Source: Triplophysa rosa (Eukaryota > Chordata > Actinopteri > Cypriniformes > Nemacheilidae). From it: a stretch of DNA of 64,000 bases. The notes beneath the pieces are model-generated. The model saw only the letters and a program-made list of their open reading frames with translations. It ran no database searches and was not told where the DNA came from. Within the stretch, counting starts at the first letter, position 1. Each line of letters begins with the position of its first letter. The stretch covers positions 9,325,080 to 9,389,079 of the forward strand of contig NC_079905.1 of assembly GCF_024868665.1 (NCBI RefSeq). Direction: 5' to 3'. Made by a program: the position numbers and the translations under genes. This document shows, in pieces, positions 25,501-35,842 of this stretch.

Positions 25501-27818
25501 GTGATCGCAGGAATGGATCAGGGTCTTATGGATGTGTGTATTGGAGAGCGCAGGAGGATTACTATACCCCCACACCTGGGGTATGGAGAAGAGGGCACAG
25601 GTGTGTGTTATGTGCATGTACATTTGTGCACTGTTTGATCACGTGGTCAGCCTTTTCTATATCTGTATTCATGTATTTTTTCCATGTACAGGAACTAATA
25701 TCCCTGGATCAGCTGTGCTGGTGTTTGATATCCATATTATTGATTTCCACAATCCATCTGACACAGTCGAGATCTCAGGTGTAAAGCCAGAAAAATGCAC
25801 CTACCAGGCGAAACAAGGTGACTTTGTCAAATACCACTACAACGCCACGCTCATGGACGGCACTCACATCGGCTCCACGTGAGTTGCCATTCTATGCTTA
25901 TAGATCATTTTGTTTTGCATGCTAAAGCATATGTGTAACTTAATTTCATTGTGAGTAAGTGAGAGAGAAAAAATCTGAAATGTTTATTTTAGTTTTTGTT
26001 TTAACACTTCGATGTGTATGACTTCAGAAATACCTTTGGAAAGACCTATAATGTGGTTCTGGGTGCTGGACAGGTGGTCATAGGCATGGAGCAAGGGCTT
26101 TTGGGAATGTGTGTTGGAGAGAAACGCAAGCTTGTTATTCCACCTCATCTTGCCTATGGAGAGAGGGGAGTAGGTAAGATGCTGCTCCTACAGTCACAAA
26201 ACAAACAGACATATTTTCAAAATATCTATGTTTATATAGTTTTATAATTTGCATAATTCAAACCCCCTTGATAATGTATTTCGTTCTGGAGAGAATGTCA
26301 CATGTCAGACATTTTGTCAATGTCAATGACAATGCTGATTGTGTTAAGTGTGTTAAGGAACAGTTCTCAAAAATACGAATTTTACAATCATTTGTTCACC
26401 CTCATGTACCCTGTATATTACTCTTTTTTTTCCTATAAACATTAAAGAAGCTATTTTGAGAAATGTGTCAGTGTTGGTGTGTCCAAACAGTGGAAGGCAA
26501 TTTGGGTCAATTATGTTTGGTGACCAACATTCTTCAAAATATCTCCTTTTGGGTTCTGCAGAAGAAATTCATACAGGTTTGGAATAACTTGAGGGTGAAT
26601 AATGATTGAATTTTCGTGTTTGTGTGAACTATCCCTTTACTGTTTTGGAGATTTTTTTGCAGTTTGTTGTGTAACCACCAGAGGGAGGCATTACAAATCC
26701 AATGCAAAGTAATGCCAACAAACAACCTATCTATGAGCACAAAATCATTCTACATAGTGTAAAGAACATTCCGAGAAAATATTATCGTGATATCTTTAGT
26801 ATTAACTAGGTAAATCACTGTTTAGGAAGCCAACGTTTTGTGCAAAATAATAAACCTAAGTGTTAATACAATCACCCATTTCAGTATTTAAAACCATTAA
26901 TTGCAGTATTATAAATAAAACATGAATACTGTATCTTGAAATCTTTCATATAATTTCGATTTACAGTAAAATAAACACTTGATTTATTGTAATTTACTGT
27001 AAAATAAACACAATTTGGTGATTTTTATGGCTTTGACTACTTTAAACTCCTAATCTCAAGCTTTACCTGAATGTCTCAGACAGGGTGACCTGTCGGTTTT
27101 CTGGTTCTGTTTTATCATAAAGCATCACCACTGTATGTTATCCACGATACTAATATAATGATGCAATAGACAGCCAAAAGTATGAATATACACCCTTTTA
27201 ATGAACAGGTTTGGCTATTACTTTTGTTTTATGTGAAGATGGGATAAAAGCACATAAGGGCCAAAAAAGAAAGCAGTTCTGGTCATCTACGTGCATTAAA
27301 CATAATTTAAAGCCAGTGTATTTTACAGGCATAGAATATTTGATGTGCTTTTTTAAAGTATGAACCATCTCTGTGCTCAGATGGCGAGGTTCCTGGCAGT
27401 GCTGTGCTTGTGTTTGATGTTGAGATGATAGAGATGGAGGAGGGTCTTCCTGAAGGATACATGTTTGTGTGGAACGGCGAGGTCTCACCTGACCTCTTCA
27501 GTGAGATGGATAAGAACAAAGACAAAGAGGTGGACCGTACTGAGGTAAAACTGCATCTGATTGTGTGTTTGCATGTGTTTAACTCATGCATTACTAAAGT
27601 GTTTAATTTCTCCTGCCTTCTTTTCCTCTTTCGTCCTGCAGTTTTCAGAGTACATCCTCCAGCAGGTGGAAGACGGCAAAGGTCGTCTTGCGCCAGGTTT
27701 TGATCAGCAGCGTATCATGGATAACATGTATGATAACCAGGATCGCAATAAAGATGGAAAAATCACTGAGACAGAGTTTAAACTTAAGGCAGATGAACCT
27801 GTTCATGATGAGTTATGA
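22555..27818 (+). CDS. fkbp9: FK506-binding protein 9 (FKBP9), ER peptidyl-prolyl isomerase, 10 exons, 564 aa
   Basis: Lumenal peptidyl-prolyl cis-trans isomerase with four FKBP domains. Exons: 22555-22757, 23197-23342, 24119-24308, 24836-24981, 25066-25255, 25455-25600, 25692-25878, 26028-26173, 27381-27544, 27642-27818; 1695 nt in frame. Signal peptide about 1-20. FKBP domains lie at about residues 42-132, 154-244, 266-356 and 378-468, each with a YHY(N/I)GT/YHYNAT-type block, GMDxGL/GMxQGL and IPPxLxYG. Two EF-hand loops follow at about 495-506 ([12 protein letters not shown]; Lys instead of Gly at position 6) and 540-551 ([12 protein letters not shown]). The protein ends in the ER-retrieval signal HDEL. 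FKBP10 has the same layout but usually ends HEEL, and the segments IDFHNPSD and [13 protein letters not shown] fit FKBP9 better. AATAAA lies at 28068-28073, 250 bp after the stop. It is divergent from crtap. Confidence 0.94.
26355..26639. repeat. Foldback MITE, family A
   Basis: Starts GGAACAGTTCTCAAAAATACG and ends GTGTGAACTATCCCTTTA. Inverted blocks are TTCACCCTCATG and CTTGAGGGTGAATAATGATT. Lies in fkbp9 intron 8. Confidence 0.75.
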
Positions 27819-28073
27819 GGGCAGACTCGGGGTCATGATTTGTTGTGTGGTTTAATTTTATAATTATTGGGAGGGAAATAATGATGTTGGATTTTTAAGT
27901 GAAATGTCGCTCAGTGCTATTGACTTGATGTTTGTCTGAGAGATGTGCATGTGTGGGTGTGTTTTATTGTGTTTAGATGATTTTTTTGTATGTGTCTGAA
28001 TGTGCGTGTAAATTTGGAGTGATATGTGCAAAACATTACTTTGTACTTTGTAAAAAAAATCCCTTAAAATAAA

Positions 28074-29753
28074 CACATTCCAACCCCCAATTGCTTTACA
28101 TATTGTCATTCATAAATCATACTACTAATTTACTAAAACTCAAAAAATATTGTCTTTCACAAGTCATGTTCATCAAAGCATGATCACTCTACTGTTTTGC
28201 AATGTTCCTTAAACAATGCAATACATCGTCAATCTAATTTATGTTAAGAGAAGTTAAAGCTTTGAACTTCCATATTTATTAAGCAGCTGCACAACACAAA
28301 TAACGTGTTAGACTTTTAAATGCTTGTGAATGTAGAAAAATATAAGAAAAAGATCATTCAGTATTTTATTATATAAAATTATAAGGGATATAAAGAAATT
28401 TTGAATCTTTTCTACATGATTGTTAAACTGACTGTAAAAACTACATGAACGCTCCACTCTGACCTAACAATGTTATTTTGTCTTTACATAAAGCAAATAG
28501 CACATAAAAGCAGTCACCAACAAGGGTCAATAAACCCTGCCTAAGTATAACAGGTGGTAGTGTCTTCCAGGTGTTTTTATAATCCGTACGTGTGTGTGTG
28601 TTTGTTTAGCAGGTGTGCTGATAGCGACGGACTCCAAACCGGAACTTGTACAACTCTTCTGAACGCACATATTAGTGAACGTGAATCAAGCAAGCACACG
28701 TTTAATTCTGCCAAATGGTGAAAACACTGCGTCCCTATACACTCCCTCGACACACAATTTTATTCTCTAGAACAGGAGAGAGAGAGAGAGAGAGCTGCTG
28801 CTGTAGTAGTGTGTGAATCCGGAGAGCTGCTGCTGTAGTAGTGTGTGAATCCGGTTCGTGTTTTGCTGTGTGCCCGAGGGCGGTCGTGAGGGTGTCAATC
28901 CTGCCAAATCCTGGGAGAGTGTGCAACCGACAACTAAAGTTAAGAAAAGCGACGATAATGGATGACCCAGAAGACATAAGATGAGACAAAGGTATTGAAA
29001 ACGTATTAAATGGTGAAGTCTTTGAGTGAATGGTATGCTTTTTTTAACTTTCTTTGCATGTTTCCAGTGTTTGACAGGTGCAAAATTAACTCCCATTTGT
29101 TAATCTAACACTTGATTGTTATTATTGAGAATTTTGACTCTGGTTAATGCTCACATTGGGTTTTGTGATTTTTTTTCAACGCACACTAGATTGGGAACTT
29201 CATCAGGACAATTGCTCTTTAATCAACACGTAATAGTTATGCTTGTGTAGTCTGTACTTTAGTTACATGTTGTCGAGATTGTAAAGTTACTTGAGTGTTA
29301 TAATGCTCAATATGTTTGACGGAGATTGTAAAACACTTGGGTCTGAACGGTAAGCAATGTGTTTACTTTTTGCCTTGTTTGTCAAGGTTTGTTGTGCGCG
29401 TGCGCTGTTCAAGTGTGCCTGCATCGCTCGCTCTGCCAGTTTAACATATTCGATGTTGTTCTGTTGTTGTTTTAGGGAACCTGCAATTTGTGCCCATTTT
29501 GTCCATCTATGGTCATAAAATTGTATGAGAATTGTACGAGAAGAAATGTGTAATTTATTGAATTTTATTGCATATTGTAAAACCAAACCAATGGTATAAG
29601 GGAGTCACATGGCTATGAATAATGATAATGAATCAGTCATAATAATTCGGGAAATCTTTTAGTTCTCAAACATTTATCTGTAACACTGGGTGTGCTTTCT
29701 CATAAATCATCTCTTTTAAAAACCAGGTGTGATCTGTGTGAGATGCGCCCGTG
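28074..29753 (+). other. fkbp9-sytl1 intergenic region and probable sytl1 5' non-coding exons
   Basis: AT-rich sequence to about 28550, then a segment with an (AG)n run, a 32-bp tandem duplication and a candidate splice donor AAAG|GTATTG at 28992. A candidate acceptor AAACCAG at 29726 precedes the sytl1 start by 27 bases. A non-coding first exon ending at 28991 joined to 29727 would therefore give a spliced 5' UTR. This is inferred from splice signals alone. Confidence 0.4.
28791..28854. repeat. Perfect 32-bp tandem duplication
   Basis: The unit AGAGCTGCTGCTGTAGTAGT followed by GTGTGAATCCGG is present twice without differences, at 28791-28822 and 28823-28854, right after an (AG)n run. It may lie in the sytl1 5' UTR exon. 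Identity of the copies implies a recent event. Confidence 0.95.
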
Positions 29754-29899
29754 ATGGAAGGGGAACATTTACTGGATCTGGGTCACCTAACCGAGGTGGA
29801 GCAAACTATTATTCTCAATGTGCTGCTGAGAGATTCTGAACTGCGCAGCAAAGATGAAGGCAGAATGCGGTTAGTGTGTCTACAATACTAAACATATTT

Positions 29900-29945
<46 letters not shown>

Positions 29946-32899
29946 GATTGTATATTCATACATTAATTGTTTACTTGCATTATTTCAGTAAACTACAGCA
30001 AACTGAGTCAGACCCGGTCCGTCTGCGCACGCTCTCAGGGGCGTGGTTTAATGATCAGCGCTCAAAAAGATATCAGAAGGGAGGTGCTGATGTTGTGCAT
30101 GCCTCTATACGCCGTAAGAAGCGTGAAAAAGGTTACATTATATTTTACTCATCACTGTAGTCTAGTGTACTTATGCAAATCTGTGTGTTTGTTTGACTTT
30201 TGTATTTTCTCCTTTGTTTTCATTTTTTAGATGTACCTCTGATGGCAATATTTGATAAAGGTAAAACCTCCTCTGCTCCATTTCCTGAGCAGCAAGAAGA
30301 AAAAATAAGTACAGAGGAAGAAGGGCAGGAAAATATAAGTGTAGCAGAAGATGGCACCAGTCAGGAAGAGAAAAAAAGAGAGAAGGAAGATGAGGAAAGG
30401 TTGGTGCAATGGTTGGTGCACCTTAATTCTGCATTTTATGTCGAGTTTAGTGTGCATACTGTGCATTTTCTGGAACAGAATAATGTAATAGTCAATGTGT
30501 ATTGCACATTGCAACTATGTTTTTAATCTTTTTTTAGTCCCATTCACAGAGTTCCCCCTGAACCCCTACCCAGGACAAAACTCATCACAAAGGTGAGCGT
30601 ACAAACATTTCAGTTTGAATTTCAATGTGTGTGCAAGAAAGATGGTTGTTGATGTACTAAAATAGTTTAATACAAGTGAAATAATTTAAATAATTTTCTT
30701 TCTTTTAACAGAAAAATACAGTGGAAATAAATGCCGTTTCAAGTCTTGAAGGTAAATAAAACTACACTGAAATATTGCATGACAGCACACAACAAGGGAA
30801 GTAAAAATAGTAAAATATTTCACGATGCCAATAACTTATTACGGTCTCATCATCTCCTTTTCTTGTACATCCCAGGAAGTATTGTGCATTCAGAGGACAC
30901 GGACAGCAGAACTCTTTCAAGCGTATCACCATCTATGAAGGTCTTATCAGCATGGTTAATTGTACAAATACATCCCTGAAAACAGACAGAGTGTTTCTTT
31001 AAAGTTTTGTTGTGTGTGTATGTTTCTGTAGGTCGACTCGGAGGGAGACATTAACTCTGGCAGTACTGAACTCGATAACACTAAATTCGACTCAGTCACC
31101 AGCTTGAGCTCCCATCACTTGGTAAGATACACATTCAGTACAGCACAACACCACAGCCTCAGCATCATTGAGGATGTCAACCCGGTTTCCATGTGTGTAG
31201 ATGAATGGCAGCTTGATGAGCCTGTACAGTGTGGGGGATTTCGGGGATGTTGTAGTGTCAGGACGGATCCAGTTCTCGCTGCAGTATGATGTCAAGAGGG
31301 AGGAGCTTCGTGTCCGTATAATGCGCTGTCAAGATCTTGCGCCGGCCCGCAAAAATCGTTCAGACCCGTAAGTATACATAGATATGGATTTTGATTTTTC
31401 ACTTGTTTTGTGATTTATTATCTCTCAATGATCACTGTTTGTAACACCCACTTAGATTTGATACACTTTTTTATACCAGAAAAACATATTCTGGATATAT
31501 ATAAGATATATATAAGGATTGAAAACTACATTTACACTCAAAATATCAAAAATGAAATTAGAATCAGAAGTAAACAATTAAAAAACTAGAAATAACCCTG
31601 CTTTAGGAAAGGGATGCTGTCATTCTTTGCCTTTTGTCATCTCTGTCTTTCTTTCAAACACAGGTATGTAAAAGTTTACCTTCTCCCTGACAACACATCT
31701 CACAGTAAGAGAAAAACATCAGTGAAGAGAAAAACATTAAATCCAATCTATGATGAAACCATGAAAGTGAGCTCAGCATTTTTTTAATGCATAATATTTC
31801 CAGAAATGTTGTACTTCAGCAGTTTCAAAAGCCAACACGTTCTGCTCTTCCGAAATACATTTCTAAACTTGCTGGTTATTTTTTCACTCAACCATAAATT
31901 TTCTTTCGGATCAGTACAATGTCCGCAGGCTGGATCTTCAAGCTCGTGTGCTGAGTATTTCAGTCTGGCACATGGAGAGGATGAGAAGAAACCTCTTCCT
32001 GGGTGAGGTGGAAGTGAGGCTGGGCCAGTGGGACTGGAGCCACATCCAACCAGCCTGGTACACCCTCCAACCAAGAGTGAGCCCTAATACATGAGTTATC
32101 TGTAAATATCTGTACTGAAGATCAGTTTCTTATCACAATACTCTATATCATAGATTCAAATAAATCCAGACGCCATTATCAGTCGAGGGACCATTCTCTT
32201 CTCGATTAGGTTTATACCTTCTGGATCCGAGGGTGAGTCTGAACAGACACTTTCAAACCCTTTTCCACCCTGTGACGTGTGCATCATATTATGGTGTGTT
32301 TTGCAGGAGATGGCTACCCATTGACTGGTGAGCTCCACATTTGGTTGAGAGAGATTGTCGGTCTCCTTCATACAAAACGTTGTGCGCCCATTACATATGT
32401 GAAAAGGTACGTGTGCACATTCCTGAGTGAATGTGTTATTTTTTGTCATTATGTAATTATGTTTTATGTTTTTTTGACAGTGTGGTATTGCCAGATGAAA
32501 GTGGCGTCAGCGGCCAGCAGACTCGTGTGGTGCGAGGGTCCGTTAATCCACAGTTCAACCACACCATGGTTTATGATGGGTTTCAGTCCAGTGACCTCTT
32601 TCAGGCATGTGCAGAAATAACGGTCTGGAGCTCACAGCCATCTACCTGTCTCGGTGGAGTACGACTCAGTACTGGCTCAGGTGAAACGCATGTAGATGTG
32701 TCTAAAATCTGCTGTGGCATTATGTAAGTAAGTTAACGTGTGTATGTGTGTTGCAGGTGTGAGTTACGGTCAGTCTGTTTGCTGGATGGACTCTACTGAG
32801 GAAGAGATCAGCGTATGGTCGAGTGTTATTCAGAGTCCCAACAGCTGGGTGGAATCAAGTCTGCCAATCAGGACCAATTTACAGCTGTGCTCAGAGTAA
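29754..32899 (+). CDS. sytl1: Synaptotagmin-like protein 1 (SYTL1/Slp1), 14 coding exons, 543 aa
   Basis: Rab27 effector that docks secretory vesicles at the plasma membrane. Exons: 29754-29869, 29989-30131, 30231-30399, 30538-30592, 30712-30751, 30876-30940, 31032-31121, 31201-31367, 31664-31766, 31915-32076, 32154-32232, 32307-32406, 32481-32680, 32757-32899; 1632 nt in frame. The short Slp-homology domain (about 1-87) has no zinc finger and carries the Rab27-contact motif SGAWF at residues 55-59. An acidic linker follows, then C2A (about 245-365; [20 protein letters not shown]) and C2B (about 385-515; [19 protein letters not shown]). The loop aspartates that bind calcium are mostly absent in both C2 domains ([17 protein letters not shown]), so calcium-independent membrane or PIP binding is expected. 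Length is close to human SYTL1. AATAAA lies at 33043-33048, 144 bp after the stop. Confidence 0.93.
29902..29937. repeat. (AT)n microsatellite
   Basis: Pure AT run in sytl1 intron 1 of the coding region, about 50 bp before the acceptor of the second coding exon. Confidence 0.9.
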
Positions 32900-33071
32900 A
32901 CTGTGTTTATATGCATATTTGACCTGTGACATTATTGTGTAACAATCTGAGTTATTAATCATTTCTACTGACAGATGAGAAACCCAGAGCAGTTACATCC
33001 TTACTAGAAAACTCGTTCTTTTAACAAAACGAAAGTGGAGATAATAAACTAGAGGGTGTTAAGTTTAAAAC

Positions 33072-34412
33072 TACGGTGGCATATTGCTGCCACTTACATT
33101 TTATTTTTTCCACTCAATTATGTCGTTAAAACGAGATATGTCATTAAATCGAAATAATTTTCTTGTTATAAAGGGATAATATGACGTCTCATAATAATTA
33201 CACATTAACCTATTACGTGAAAGCGACATGTTTTCTAGATGGACATAGGTAAAATGTCATGTTTTCGAACCACGGTCCGCTGTACGGTACACTCTAAAAA
33301 AATCCGTAAAAATAGGGTACAATATAGGCCTACTATATTAATATGAAGGAATTTTCTGTATTCATTTTTACAGTTGTTTAACCTGTATTTTACATTTTGC
33401 ACTGCATTAAATTGCATTTTAGCATTAACGGAAATGTCCATAAAATAAAGGAAAATGTACTGGTAATTTTCTGCCAGTAATTTATCTGTTTTTTTACGGG
33501 ATTTCTTTTTTACAGTGTAGCCAAAATTAAGTCAGCGATTTCTCTTCTGAGTTGCACTTACGGATCCAGAATATTTAATAAATGTTTGACTGACAACAAA
33601 TCCAGCCTGAATACATTTCAGATGTAGTAGCTTATATCCATGAAGCTTCCCATAACGGTCTAGTTCATCAACAAGGAATTATGGGTCCGCTCCGCTACCA
33701 CAGTGACGACCAGACCATATTCGTTGCCACGACATACCAAATAACGTTCCAGCAACTTAACTTTGTGATTCCCATATTCGTCGGGATGATGTAACATTGG
33801 ACATTGCTGGGACTTGATTTAATTTGTGATTTAATCTGTGCATTAAAGATTCAATTTTATGCATAATTTAAATAATTTTCTAGTTAAATGTATTATACAA
33901 AATATGACGATAAATAAAACTTAACACAGCACTGTACATCAGCATCAGACACTTTATTCAGATACTGAAGTGAATGACATAAATAACCAAAGACTTCAAC
34001 ACAATGTAGAGGATTCAAAGCAGATATTTATTGACATAGATGAATAAATATTATCTTTAAGCTTAATATTATATTCTTGTCTTACCATAAGTTTAGCAGG
34101 ATGTCCATTTTTTAGATACAACTATCAATATCAATTCCTTTTGAATTGTCTATTAATGAAAACCTAAGTGAGAAAAATATGTTGTTTAAAATTATATAAC
34201 ATCTCGTTAAAACGGGAAAAATATGCCGTTTACACAAGAAAATTATTTTGTTTTATCGACATATTATTTCGTTTTAACGACATATCTCGTTTTAACCACA
34301 TATTATCTCGTTTTAACAACATATTATCTCATTTAAATGACATATTATCTCGTTTTAACGACATAATTGAGTGGAAAAAATAAAATGTATGTGGCAGCAA
34401 TACGCCACCGTA
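33072..34412. mobile_element. Non-autonomous DNA element with about 65-bp inverted ends and subterminal repeats
   Basis: Left end TACGGTGGCATATTGCTGCC and right end GGCAGCAATACGCCACCGTA are inverted. The inversion continues through TTTTTTCCACTCAATTATGT and its complement. The right part holds several copies of a CATATTATCTCGTTTTAAC-type unit in tandem (about 34225-34365). No transposase is visible. Target-site duplication is unclear, so I do not assign a superfamily. Confidence 0.75.
33288..33519. repeat. Small MITE nested in the 33072-34412 element
   Basis: Inverted ends TACACTCTAAAAAAATCCGT and ACGGGATTTCTTTTTTACAG plus TGTA enclose an AT-rich core. Ends of the TACACTGTAAAAA type are common in fish genomes. 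Confidence 0.65.
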
Positions 34413-34598
34413 TTAAACAATGAACTATTTTGCACAAGTGGATTTGTAAAAAAATGACCTTCACACATTTCATTGGGTATTTCATTGCTGGTGAATAATA
34501 CTGACAAATTGATTGTGTTGTCTACATTGGGGTGTCCGAGAGTTTCTTGGTAGACTATGTCATACAAATATTAATAGCAAAAGAATGAGGAAAAAACT

Positions 34599-34887
34599 GT
34601 AGTTCACTCAAAAATGAAAATTCTGGCATCATTTACTCACCCTCTTGTCATTTCAAACCTGTATGACTTTCTTCCGCAGAACACAAAATAAAATATTTTG
34701 AAGAATGTTGTTAATTGAATGTATGTTGGTTTTGTATCCATACAATAGAAGTGAATGGGGACCAGTGTTGTTCGGTTACCAACTTTCTTCAAAATAAATT
34801 ATTTTATGTTCTGTAGAAGATAGTCATAAAGGTTTGAAATGACAAGGGTGAGTAAATGATGACAGAATTAGTGAACTATCACTTTAA
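34599..34887. repeat. Foldback MITE, family A
   Basis: Starts GTAGTTCACTCAAAAATGAA and ends GAATTAGTGAACTATCACTT. It carries CATCATTTACTCACCCTC, CATTTCAAACCTGTATGAC and their complements. Confidence 0.85.
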
Positions 34888-35842
34888 ACAGGTAAGAACT
34901 GGTTCATTGTTTTGTAATTTTGTTTAAGAGTGGAACCCCATCTTCATACCGGTTTGTTTCTTTTTCTTAATATGATTATGCAGAATGATGATTTACATTT
35001 AACTTTGTGTTTTGTAATAGTGCTCTGGGTGACATTGCTGGCCAAAGCCACACATGTAATTAAATAATACAGAATAAAACTTATATAATAAAATAAAACC
35101 TTTTATTTAATTAATAAATACACCGAATATTTTTACAAGAAACTGCTACATATTAAATGTTGATGTTGTCTAATTGTTGTGGTGTCAGACTTTTCAATAA
35201 ACACTTAAATATCCATAAATATAAACGTCTTATTACTTATTTTTACTACATATTAAAGATAAAACTAAGTTAAAAAGGTTAAACAAGTAACAATATGTCA
35301 CACACCGATAATTATGTCTTGGTCTACGTTTTTACTGTAGCAAATGCAGGTCATCTCAAGTTGCAAGCATTTCTGCAATGTTACTACTGAGCTCTCATTT
35401 CACAACACTTTCTTGACGTAAGCGATTTTTTTCTTTGCGCGCGCGCTATTGTAAACATACTTGCCTATATTTATTTAAGCTACTTAATAAAACTCTTCGT
35501 TCTAGTTAAAATGGAGCAGAAATCTCTTTAGAAATGCAGTTTTAAAAACCACAATAAAGGAAGTACCTAAGTGCACAGCTGACTGGAGTCATGTGGATAG
35601 CAGCGAACCCTCAGGTCATATGACTTTAATTAGGTCCCGCCCACGTGCATTTTTATTGGGGCCTTCTCTAATCAAGCGATGTGATTGGTGCAAGAACTCT
35701 CGATACAAGTATCACAACTCCGCTTGCTTTTTAATTTGGTTTCGAGACATTCTTGAGGGCAAACGGAAGAAAGCTGCTCATTTTTCGACAGTGTCGATGT
35801 CTGTCTGAGTTTAATGAACCGCGCCGATCATTTCGTTACACC

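Larger units (their letters stand above)
32900..35842. other. sytl1-cysteine protease intergenic region
   Basis: No gene is supported. It contains a 1.3-kb inverted-repeat element (33072-34412) with a nested MITE, a family A MITE (34599-34887), AT-rich DNA, and a segment with a few CpGs and GCGCGCGC near 35430-35842 that is the likely promoter and 5' UTR of the downstream protease gene. Confidence 0.6.

Noticed and set aside
34168..34383. Open frame with repeated FNDILSRFNDI
   Set aside because: Produced by tandem subterminal repeats of the 33072-34412 element.
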